Shown one piece after another: positions 22,551-35,100 of a stretch of DNA of 64,000 nt. The stretch is taken from NCBI GenBank assembly GCA_003864495.1, contig ML133400.1, positions 736,575-800,574 of the forward strand, read 5' to 3'. Below the pieces are notes generated by a model. The model was not told the DNA's origin and did not search any database. It saw only the letters and a program-made list of their open reading frames with translations. This stretch comes from Nemopilema nomurai (Eukaryota; Cnidaria; Scyphozoa; Rhizostomeae; Rhizostomatidae). The number at the start of each line of letters is the position of its first letter. Positions within the stretch are counted from its first letter, which is position 1. A program made the position numbers and the translations under genes.

Positions 22551-23115
22551 GAAGATGATGGATGAAGATGATGGATGAAGATGATGGATGAAGATGATGG
22601 ATGATTTATGAAGATGATTTATGAAGATGATGAATGAAGATGATGGATGAAGATGATAGATGATTTATTAAGATGATGGATGAAGATGATGGATGATTTA
22701 TGAAGATGATGGATGAAGTTATGGATGAAGATGATGGATGAAGATGATGGATGAAGATGATGGATGAAGATGATAGATGATTTATTAAGATGATGGATGA
22801 AGATGATGGATGAAGATGATGGATGAAGATGATGGATGAAAATGATGGATGAAAATGATGGATGATTTATGAAGATGATAGATGATTTATGAAGATGGTG
22901 GGTGAAAATGATGGATGAAGATGATGGATGAAAATGATGGATGATTTATGAAGATGATATATGATTTATGAAGATGATGGATGAAGATGATAGATGATGG
23001 ATGAAGATGATGGATGAAAATGATGGATGAAAATGATGGATGAAGATGATTGATGAAGATGATGGATGAAGATGATGGATGAAGATGATGGATGAAGATG
23101 ATTTATGAAGATGAT
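22551..23115. repeat. 13-bp GATGATGGATGAA array in presumed ataxin-2 3' UTR
   Basis: More than 40 units of GATGATGGATGAA, with GATTTATGAAGAT and GATAGATGATTTATT variants. It begins about 35 bp beyond the ataxin-2 stop codon. On the ataxin-2 sense strand it reads as C/T-rich TTCATCCATCATC repeats, and the TTTATTAAG variants create AATAAA hexamers in that orientation (near 22666 and 22780). Confidence 0.9.
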
Positions 23116-23149
23116 TGACTTACGTTCAAATGCAGTCGGCTGTTCACCC

Positions 23150-26100
23150 TTAGAAGGTTTGCAGGTGGCCATGGGTACGTTGGGGGGCTAGAAAAGAACA
23201 AAAGCATGTGAATGCAACGGTCGGCTTTCGACTTTGTCAGGCGACCATCTAATGACTACTTCCTAATGAGCAGTTTTCGAGACAGACTACCAATAGCTCT
23301 TTTTTAGGAAGCATTGACAAGTGAGCGGCGAAAACTGCTTCAGTTGAAAGTGAGAAAAGAGAGCGACGTTTCACTGTGCCAAAGCACATACAGGCCTTGC
23401 ATTATCGTAGTAAACCGATACCACACATAATTTTAATCAACTGCAAATAATGGCGAGTAACTAATATCAAAGGAAAGTACTCAATCAATGAATTCCATTT
23501 AGTTCGGCAACTCGCACTACACTCATTTCAAAGGACCAGGGCAGGGTGCGCTGCCTGATTCTCTCGCAAGAAGCCGCCTCGTATACACGTTCTAGATCTC
23601 GTTCACGTATCACGTTTCAACAGCGTTCTCTTTATTAAGCATTATTATTAATCAGTCCATTGTTTGAAACAGTTAGCAGCGCTGAGGGCGAGAAATGAAT
23701 GTGAGGTTTTAAGCCAAAGGGATGATAACATTGCTTATTCCATGCCATTCTCAAACCTATTCGAGGATATTCGCAGAATTGAAATGGTACCGATAACTGA
23801 ATAAGATTCCTTGAGCAGCAGAAAAAGGCGAAAACCTCATCTTCTCCGTGCTATTTTCGAGTTTTGCAGGGCCAAAGGATTTATTGAATTCGTTTTTAAA
23901 GTTGGAAAGGGATACAGTTGTGGCCGTTGCAAACGAAACTCACGAGAAGAAGGTAAAAGACCCACCTAGAAATGGCTGCGCCTGAATGTTACGAACGGCA
24001 TTAGGTCCGTAACTAAATGCCGTTTGCTGTCCTAAATGTAACGGAGGGGTCGCAGATGGATGGATCTGATGTTGTGAAGGGGTTGGGGGTCTTTGCATGC
24101 CATGGGAGAGCGGGGTGCCTTGGGGCGTCGACGGCAAAGGTGACGTAATTGGAGGGTACTGCTGGGGAGGCTGCACGGCCAAGTAGTGGAGCTGCGGTGA
24201 CTGGTTGGAAGGGTTCGACGGGTGGCTCATGGAGACTGCTTGCACTTGGGGTTGTTGTTGATGTTGCATTATCAAACTGCCACTTGGAACTGAAAACAAA
24301 AAAGGGAATATGACAAAAGGACTTATTTGGGCGACGACCAGATCTACCATTAATCAAGAAAAGGCACCTTGCTAGAAGAGTATTGATAAGGACAAAAGAA
24401 CCCATTCATCTGTACTAATTACGATCGTACTTATGACGACAAAAAGACTTTGCCACTATTAAATCAACACAGTGGTACAATCGGCCCATCATCATCATCA
24501 TCATCATATGCTTTCAAGGCTTCACATCAGGCCTATTCTTGTGATCTGGTAAAAGCATTCTACAATCAACAATGGAGGACTGCTACACGGTTCCAAAAAA
24601 GAAAGAGGAGCCAAAAAGAAAGAGGAGCCAAAAAGAAAGAGGAGCCAAAAAGAAAGAGGAGCCAAAAAGAAAGAGGAGCCAATTCGACTCACCAACATAG
24701 ACGGGGGCTTCTGGGTACACTGGAGGCATCATTTGTGGTTGGCCAACCTGACTCTAGAACAAAAATGGCACATGAAAGCACATATTGCCCCATTCTGACT
24801 GATGCACAAAGCAAAAAACCTTACTCACAAAACAGGACGAAACTGAGAAGTGATCTGACATTACAGCAAACATTAGCAACCATCTCAGAAAACCGATGGC
24901 TGGTCTCTTGCTGATTGCTTTCCAGGACGCATAATTAGAAACAACAGAAAAGGACTTTGGATAAAACGGAGACATACATGCTGTGGAACATGGCACGTCA
25001 ACATCGCTTGCTGCAAAAAAGCGACAAAACATAATTACCAGAAGGAAATATAACGATTAATGGAAACAGGCACAGCATTCAACACTGTTGATTCAGAACA
25101 ACAATAAATGCGGAGTTGTACACTGAATGAGCTACGCTTCCATATTCAAACGAGAAGGAAAATCGAAAGAGCAAAACGGCGATGTGCAAGATTACCTTTG
25201 GTTCATGGATGCTCGGTGCTTTACAAAAATCGAAATAAACAAGGAAAATAGCAGAAGGCGAGTGGAGAGAAAGAACTCACTTGAGAAGGCAATTGGACCA
25301 TGGCTCCTGGAAAGAGATGGGTGGGACAATCAGTCGTGGGTTGGAACAAAATGCAACTAGAGTGTCTCATGCCTAAACACGGACTGTGCTGATACAGCGA
25401 CGCGCCTGCACAGGTGACAATGAGGCGGGGCCAAGTTCAACCTGTCGCCATGCGGTATTTTACCGAATAGGAGGATCTTTCGTTAATGGCGCACTATTCG
25501 AAATCCTTTGTCCTTATAGCTTTCAACAGTGCAGCGCAACAGAATTATTAGAATTAGCTAGCGCCCCAAGTTAATAAAATGATTTTCCAAAGATTCTTCA
25601 AAAGAGCGCCAAGGAAAGTTGGAGCAGAAACTCAGCCTACCTGGTTGGGACGTCTGCGGGTGGAAATAAAATAATTGTTGATACTGTTGTTGTTGTTGGG
25701 CACCCTGCTGTTGTTGAACGAGGCCACCTTGGTAGACGGGTGCAGACGAGGCCATGGATGTCTCTACCACTTGTTGCATGGAATACCCCCCTAAAAAGAG
25801 TTCCAATTCAATTCAATTGCCCAGATGCACCATATAGAACCACCCCTTAATTGAATGGTGCTGCGATGATGAGAAACGTGAGATTAATTGCACTCCAAAT
25901 GTGCCTAAGTCTGCCAAAAGTCTCCGAGTAAGTCAAAATGACGTTATAAGAGGGTTTGACTAGAAATAAATGTGATGCGAATGATTTGTTACCGAGCCCG
26001 CAATCATTAACCTAATGTCGAAAGTTGTGTTTAGGGTAAAAAACTTTTCAGAAAACCTCACTATCCTTTTCAGCAAATCAAGCAAACCGTACAAATATAA

Positions 26101-29100
26101 ACAAAAGCTGACTTTCTATATTCGAAAAATCTACTCTGCAAGTCATTGCAGGCATTGATGCTCTCAAGATAGGCCACTGCTTAGATAGGCCTTTTTACTA
26201 GTGTCTGTCGTTGGAGACTTCAACCTGACAGACACTGAAGACAAACGAATACAATTGTATACAAAAGTGCTGAGGGATGGCTCTCTCTATGGTGCATCTG
26301 GGCACTTCAAAGCATTTCTGATAAAAAACACGTCGTAATTAAAAGCTTTGCTAGAAATCGGCAAAGCGAGGTCAATAAATTGTCAACTGGGGTGCGACGG
26401 GTGCTGAATGCAGGACTCACCGTACGCACCGCCGGCTCTGTATCGAGAGTTGTGTCCGTAGATGACGGGGATGCGGTTGCCGGCCAAACTGCTCTGACCA
26501 CCTGACTGCATGGCGGGTGACGTCACTTGGTAAGCTTGCACGGAGGAGAATGAAGTGCCAGGAACATGGGGCACAGGAGACGAAGCGAGGACGCTGTGCG
26601 GCACAAAGTCGGCGGCATTCGGATTCAGACTGTAAGCGAGGAAGCATACACAGGTCAGGTGCTAGAAAAGCTTCCACGTTTCGTTTAGGGCATCGGGTAA
26701 GCTAAGGAGCAATTGACCTCTCCAGTTTGTGCCATGGAAACATGGAAAAGAAGTTGCACGAATGAAGCAGAATAGGATGGCTTGAAGTGAACAGCCAACA
26801 TGTTCTAAACGTCAGCAGGTTGACAGGTGATCTCAGGTGAAATCTTGCAAAAAGTTAAGTTGTAGTTCGGTCCTCTTGAAATTGTTTGGGAAAACAGATA
26901 GGAATATCCCTTCATAGGCTATAAGAATCTGATAGCCACCAAGCGATAATAAGTAGGTAGCTAAGAGAGGTACCCAGCTTAAAGAGAGGTACCCAGCTTA
27001 AAGAGAGGTACCCAGCTTAAAGAGAGGTACCCAGCTTAAAGAGAGGTACCCAGCTTAAAGAAGGTCCCCAGCTTAAAGAGAGGTACCCAGCTTAAAGAGA
27101 GGTACCCAGCTTAAAGAAGGTCCCCACTGAAAAAGCACACAGCTAAAAATCATCTATACAGAAAGTCGATACATCAAACATCCACTTAGGGGGCATATTT
27201 CAAAAATATAAATGCAGTTACATCAGATGCCCTAATGCAACTAGGAAAGAAACACGTACCCCTTCTTTTGGCTGCCTGTCTCTAGCTGTTGTGTTTGAAC
27301 ACTTTTTTGCTCATCACCCTTACTTACAACCTTACTTTCATCTCCAGCTTTGACTGGGAGGGTTTCACTCTCGGCTTTACCAACACCTTTCAAAAACCAC
27401 CATTAAGCCAGTTATTAAAACTGATTTTATAAAATGAATCAAAAGAAGAATCAATCAAGAAACTACGAATAATTATTTGAAGGAAACTTGACAATCAAAG
27501 TAGTCAGATGAGAGGAAAATGAAAGGTCCAAAACAAGTTGCGTTATAACAAATGGTCAATGGGTTCGCAAAAAATAGATTCGCTTTGCTGTCGACCGGTC
27601 ACGGGAAAGAAAAGTTTTGTTGAAGGATTTATAAGCTAGCTAAAGCATCTGTCAATAAGACAGTGATGTATTAAAGAGTGGTAAAAGGGGTTTATGGTTG
27701 ACGCAATAAAGTAGCACAGAGAAGGTCTCATTGGTCTACCTGCAGTAACTTCATCTTTATTGGAAATCTCTTTTTCCTTATCCTTTCCGTCGACCTTCTC
27801 CTCAGCAATTTGATGACTTTCGGTCTTGGTGGAACACGCGTCGTCTCTCTTCCCAACCTCTCCTTTCGCGGCATCAGACTTTGCTGCCAACTCTGGGCTT
27901 ACTGGTATCACCATCTTTTCATGGTCAGCATCCTTTTGCTCTTTTGACTGGCTTCCCTGAGCCTCACTTGGCTTTTTAGTCCGCTTCTGGGGAACCCCTG
28001 CAATCTTTGTAAAAAGTTCCCCAATCAGAACCTAACACTGACAAAGTGTTGTTCCTTTTGTGCCCATTTTGCGCCCATTTTGTGCCCATTTTGTGCCCAT
28101 AGGCAAAAAGAGACAAACTCCAAACAAGGGGGTATTGGAATTAGACTGGGTCAACTGGCAGGTTGCGGGTAGTCGAGATGGGCGCAGTGTACTCAAAACT
28201 CGACGCCCAAAACAAAGAGGCAGATGTACTAACCTTGACATCACCGAAAGACTTCAGAGAGGATATTGACTGGACTGGATGCGGTGGGTTTTCTGCGAAA
28301 AAGAAGTCGATGAAATCCCGGCAAAAGAAGATGTTTCTAACAGTGCTAATCACCCAGCATGCCAGACCCATCATCTCTAACATCTCTAACATACAGATTT
28401 CTAACAATCACCCTGTCAATACTCAGAAACGTAGATGAAAACGTAGATGGAAACGTAGATGGAAACGTAGATGGAAACGTAGATGGAAACGTAGATGGAA
28501 ACGTAGATGGAAACAGACAATTTTGACTGCCGGTTTCTACTTACAACTTCTTCAATCTGTTGCCACAAAATAATAAATGAATTCATACAGAAACAGGAAT
28601 TATAGAACCAGGGCCCCCGCAATTAATTTCAAAAAGAATACTTCTTTCGAAAAACGCAACAAAACGCACCCAATACATTATCAAAAAGGCCAAAAATTTC
28701 TCATGAGGTTTTTCACATTTTCACGGATAATCGAAGCTGGGTAAACGATGGGTCGAACAATCGAAAGGTACTGTTTTCCACCAGCCTAGGACGGGTAGCC
28801 TCACGTTGCCCCATCCAGTAACTCTCTCCCGATCTGCCGACATTCAATCCAACACAGCTTTTACAGAAGTTCTTTTCGAAGCATAAGTAGGTCGTTTCTG
28901 ATGACATCAACCGAATACCCACGTGAGAGTGTTGGCAACCATAACGAAAATTGGTGACGAAAGGTTTTTTACTGTCAATTCTGGGGATGGCCGTGAAGTG
29001 ACAAGCATCCGGCTTTCTCATCCTTACAATGTAATCTTTCTCTGGTTGCTCTGTAATTGCATCTCCACCTCGGCTTGCTTATACCTTGTCACATCAGCGT

Positions 29101-32100
29101 GACAAAACAGTTCTGTGTGCACAGTAACTAGCAATGTTTCGTTTAAGGATAACTATATCAAAAACTTCCTTATCAAAAACTGTAAAAAGAGAATCAAGGC
29201 TGATTACCCGGTGAAGGCGAAATGATCTTTCCAAACTTTTGCCGATATACTTTTTCGCCCAACTTGTTCTTTGGCACTTCCGACAATAGCTTCACCTGTC
29301 CATCCAATAGAAATAGCAAAGTCACTCGATGACATCATTTAAGATTACAGTGCATGTTCGGGTGAAACATTGGGCATTCAGATTCCTGCCTTTTTCATGG
29401 TAACTGATAATACCGCTACTATGTTAAAGAAGGCGAGTGCAAAAGGGAGAAACATGACCATTATCAGGACCACAAATTAACTTACAATGTATGCAGTACA
29501 AATAGACATCTTAGTTTTATACAAACCTTCTTCCTCATTCCTAAAGAAACCAGAAAGTGGAACTAAAAATTTTAAGGGGTTCCCCTTATGCAAAACGGGA
29601 GTGGAAATATTTCTGGAAGAGAAGCAAGGAAACCGGAGCGATCTTTTATTGGTGCCTTGCGAGAATGTCATTCCCGGCAACAAAAGAACTGCTCAAAAAG
29701 CGGGACTTATATCATTGACTGACTGTGCAGCAGAACCCTGCGCTTACCGTCTCATTTCCATGCGGCTTCTCGTCAACCGAGGCCGGAGAAGACAATTTGT
29801 CGGTGCTTGCCGCAGTGGCACCTGAAGACGTTTCCTTAGGCTCTCCGTCCAACTCTGAAGCCAGGCTCTGACCAAACTGGGTCCCAGTCTTTGTTACGGG
29901 TTGCGGTCGGCTATTTCCAGCTGAATGTTGAAGCATTCGAGGGGGAACATGATGATGACCACCCACTGACTTTTGCTGTGCCATGTACTGAGGGGCCTGG
30001 GAAGGAGCTTCATCCTGTACAACCTGATTTTGTTGCTGGCTTGCTGCTTGCTGGTAAGTCATGTGTTGCTGCTGTTGTTGCTGCAGCGACGGCGGCGGCG
30101 GCTGTGAAGGAGCCGCATAGCGGCCCTGGCTGGATGTGTCTGGGGTGGGCGAGGCTTTGACGCGTTGCGAATACAGCATGGTTGGTCCTGGTGGTTCATC
30201 TAAAAAGCGAGGCAAGGCGAAGGTATAAGCCATGCTGGAGAGGCCCGAGTACTCGACTAACGCAATGCTAGCTCGCGTGTTATCGAATGCAATGATTTTT
30301 CATGCGAACAAATGTCAAGCGACAAAAAGTCTTCATTGATGCTTCCCAGACCTACCTGATTCATGCCTTCTCCCACCTAGGCTGTTATTTTTCCGATATT
30401 TCCCAGCCATGCTGTCAGAGGGATCACCAATATGATCCTTTACGCTCTGGAAGCCTAACCCACGTGACCGACCACGACTGTGAACTGGCGTATTCGGGTT
30501 TCTTCCAGAAAGTGAATTGGCGCTGGTCAAGGACCGCCTCACGGAACTGAACTTCTCCTCCTCTGAAGAGCCGCTGTCCAGCTTGTCGTGGAAGACGTGA
30601 GAGTCATCATTCTTGATTTCACGCACGATTTGGTCCGCCTCGAGACTCCGCATCTTGTACAGCTCTGAGTCGTGCGTCTCAATGTCATCCCTATTCACAA
30701 GAAAGCACAAGTCAACGCACCGCAAGATTCTCATGAAAAAATTATGACGTAAAGAATCACTTGCATTATCATTGGTGACGAATTGCATGGCTTAGAAGTA
30801 AATACAATAAGGTCTAATGCAAAGGAATAAACACAACCAGCAAATGAAGGTACTTACATGTATAATCCAAGAGACTTTTTATCAAATGATGACTTATAAT
30901 TGAACTAGAAAGAGAGAAACATCATTACATCTTTGGAAAATGAATCCTGCGTAAAAAGTACCAGCACCACAACAACTTCAGGATGACGCAATGGCTGCCT
31001 AATAATAACAATCGATCTAGCAAATGCTGTTTGTTGCTTTGAATGCAATCAAGGGAACAATTAGGATGAAAAGAAAGTTGACGGTCACGGAGATGATATT
31101 CATGAAACATAGGGAGACGACGCTGATTGTGATGGCTCCCTACTTGAAAAGAGAATTCATCTTCAAAAATAAAGGCTTCTTAATGTACTCTCACTAGATA
31201 CTTTCCCTGTTTTAAAGAATTAAATCGATAAATGAAGACACATGAAACCTAGAGATGCGAATGTTGCGTCCCATGGTACCACATTTTTCCTAGGCATTCT
31301 ATGTGTCTTCATTTGCAGTTTATGGCTTCAATTCAGCTTCAAGTACATTCAAGAAGCCCCTTCCTCTTGAGTAAGGGCCTAAGTGTCAAGATATGATGTT
31401 GACACGAAATCGATTACCTTTTCTTCGTTGGCACGCATAAGGTCAACATAAGAGTCTCTGCCGTTGCTCTAAAAAAATAACTGGTTTTACTAAAGGACCC
31501 AGCTAACCAAGACCAATAAAAGACATAATACCATAATAACTGCACATAAGAAAAACGTTATCAATAAGGGTAATTCAAGAAAAAGCAATGAAGTGCATTC
31601 AAATGAAGCCTGATAAAAACTTTCCCTTTTAAAGATAAATACAATAATTTGTTCACACTTCAGGTTGCTCTCAAGAATATAACAACCCTACTAAATAATT
31701 TCTTGGAAATCACTATCTGGACAAATCAATGAGACCTGCAAGAAGCAAGAAAGAAATACAAACAAAAGTTCCTTTTTTACAGCTACCAATAAAATTGAAA
31801 TAATGTGTATAGAAGTACTGACTGTGTATAGAACAGTTTGAAATTCTTTTGAACTCTCATGATTTGCAAAGCTAACCAAAAAAGGTTAGCAAGATGACAT
31901 GACTCATATAAAAGTGCCACTACTCTTAAGAGATTGTGGTCTCACCAAATTAACTGGTCTTTCTAGCTCTCCGTGTTCAAAAGAGTCTTCTTGTCCAGCT
32001 TGCCAGCGCTAGAAAACATGTAAAGCAAGACTGATAATTCTTAATAAATTTAAAATCAAAGCAGATGCTAAAATCATTTCTTGCAAAGTTACTAAATCAC

Positions 32101-35100
32101 GAAAACAAGGACTATGGTAATAACAAAAATGACATCACGATAATAAATTCATTTCTTTACAATGCCTCTCTAAAGTACATCTTGTCAAGCATGTTCCCTT
32201 GGGCCAATCCCTAAACAAAATCTCAAACCACAGTCTTTAAAAGAAGACACAGTCAAAAAGTAAGCTACCTCTAGTTCTCTCCCTGTTGAAGACGGTCCAT
32301 TAGCACCTGATATCATACTGTCCGTCAGAAAAGTTTCTATAAATAATTAACAATTGCCATTAGCTTGGTACTAAAAAGAACTAAACTCTTATATAAGGTC
32401 ACTACACAGATAAAAAATAATAGCTAAGCCAGAGTGACTACTGAAATGATGAGGAACAAAGAACATTTGACAGAAAATGTGGAAAAAGCCATTTGATGAT
32501 ATGCAGCATTTCAGCTAAAATTTGGAAAAAAGCAATACCATGGGCTCATCTTAGCTAACAAAACTATTATTATTCTTGGTGCACACAGTTTTACAACTGC
32601 AAAACCTTACAATGTCATCAACTGCTTGAAAAAAATTGAAGTAGAGGGAAAAATGTCAAAATATAAATTTCATGGGAAAGGAATACAAACCTTTTTTTGG
32701 AAAATCCCAATCTACATTCTTGCATTTTATGCAAAGAACATTTCTAAGTTCAAAAATAAGATTTGACAGCTCTCCTTTATTTGGATTCACATTATATTCC
32801 TGAAATTGAAGTGATTCATGTGAAAATGCTACACAGCCAAAAGCAAAGTTAAAATAAACTTTTATATTTGCTGCTCATTAACAACTCATCACGCCTTTTA
32901 TACCAAAATAATTAATATCATGGCATAAGAAGTTTGTATTGAAGTAAAAAAAGCTTATTGTTTATTAGATATTTGGACATATGTTTCTTGGTAGTAAATA
33001 TTTTGCTAATGAACTTTAACTAGGATGACAAAGAAAAATCTAGTTTCTAAATATAAATCTATTCTAGATATAATTTCTTTACCTGATTACTTTGATTGGC
33101 ATTTGCCAAAAGATGAGTGTTTTTTAAGCAAATCTTGAACTGAAATGAAATATTGAGACATTTTAGTCAAATCCAGTAGAGCAAACAAAACAACACCTTC
33201 TTTAAAAAATGATAAGACTTTTTTAATATTTAGAACATTTGTGTTAATTTGATCTACAAAAACACACTCCCACAAGGTCTATACAAGCATACTCAACATA
33301 CAAAGCTTGAATTGAAAACAACAAAAAGATAATTTACCTCTGGTGATATTGTATCCAAAATCCCATCATAAATTTGATCATCCACAGTTTGAACATGCAC
33401 TGGAAGTCCCTGCAACAGTTGCTTATAATAACTTTATTCATCTCTTTACAGACAAGGGACAAATTACACAAATATAAAATATTTACTCAGCTTCATCACA
33501 TACTTTAAATCATCCAGAATCCATAGAGCATTGCAAACTTAAATTTTTTTCAAACAACAAACCTATATAGTATTCTCCCTTTCTAATAAAAAATCTTTGA
33601 AAAGGTGAACGTAAAAATACCCCCTATAATGCTAAAAAGCCTCACTTATCAAAGGAAAAAATATTCCATGGTCTACAATTTTATTCTTGCCATTCATTCA
33701 TTAATGATGAAAATAAAAAAAGAGGGAACATCAAACACTTAGAAAACAACTGAGCATTTAAAGTCTTACCACCAAATGATGAATTGAATCTAATACATGG
33801 CTATTGCTATACTCAAGCACAGATGAATCTTGAGGCTAAAAATTTAAGAAAAGCTTTCAGTTTATGATACAGAGATAGATTTATGATTTTAAGATATTGA
33901 TTTTATTGAGCAATACAATTCAAAAGTTTGCAGGGATGTCTAGCTATCTAATTCACAGTTAAAATAAACAAGGTAAACTGTACATAGAGAATGGCATTCA
34001 GCTCTGGTTCCCTACTTCAGGAATAAACCAAATGCTTTCAAGGCTCATCTCACTAACAACCACTATAAAAGCTGATGCTCTAAGCTGCTATTCTCTGTGC
34101 ACTGAGATCTTATATTGAATTTAATAAACTACATCTCTTGTCTGGCAGTTGCTCCCTTCTTGATTAGAATTGTATATCTCAAATAACTATGGGGATCATG
34201 GCCTAAACTTTAGGACAAATTATTCTGATACAAAAAGTCCAAAACTATGATAACAAAGAGATCTTTGGGGGTAGGGTCTGCAAAATAGGGCTTTCTCCAA
34301 CATTTTTGGGTATAATAGACAAATGGTTGAGGCAAGAAAGGAACTGGCCATTTGACAATCTCATCCTTGCATTATTTTGACCCAGAATAACAGGGGCCCT
34401 CAGAGCATGTTCCCTGACTGGCAAAAATTGTCTAAATTATTTTGAAATTATTCACATTTCTAAAAGACCCTGAATTCATCAAAACAATACAGTTGCATGG
34501 AATCTTCAGTTCACCTTGGCAAAATCTCTGTTTTGTGCTTTGACATAATTCTGTGTTTGAGCCTGTTTATTGCCTTTGTAGCTGCTGCCTTGCCTATAGA
34601 AAAATTATGTATGTATTGGCATTAATACAAATCATGGTATTGGTATTACAATAGTGACATAAAATAAAAATGTATGCTTCATAAAAACTCATCTACAATT
34701 AATGGTTACATATGATATGAGGGCTAACTATGAGATTCACCATCTGGCAAGAGTTCACCAAATTTCTGTGACATCTTAATGTTAAAAACAGGAAAATGGA
34801 GAAATGAAAGTTCTTGTTATTGATCAATATTGCACAAATACCATTGAAGTGTATAAAAGGATATTCTATGTGATTTTTACTGCTACTGATAACCAGGCTT
34901 GTTTGTCCATTTGCCTGAAAATCTGTTGTGGTTAAAAAGCTACTTTTTATAAAGTTCTACTTGCAGTTTCAGGGAAATATTATTCTGAATCCAACAATGT
35001 ATTCAATAATTCCAGTATCTCAATGTGAAATGTTTTTACTTTTTAAAAATTAACATAATTTTTCAAGCAAGCATCAATGCTTGAATTCAGTTGTCATGGT

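Noticed and set aside
24013..24405. Alternative reverse-strand frame of 130 codons over an ataxin-2 exon
   Set aside because: The other frame carries the Gln/Pro-rich tail in phase with both neighbours.
28540..28565. Ten- to twelve-nt mini-exon between CAG and GTAAGT in an ataxin-2 intron
   Set aside because: In the required phase it creates a stop codon; the neighbouring exons are phase-compatible when it is skipped.
29712..30233. Pathogenic-type polyglutamine expansion in ataxin-2
   Set aside because: The longest Gln run is about six residues, with mixed CAG/CAA codons; there is no expanded repeat.
31691..31879. Extra ataxin-2 exon containing SLICPDSDF
   Set aside because: It has an acceptor-like AG but runs into a stop with no donor, and the flanking exons join in phase without it.
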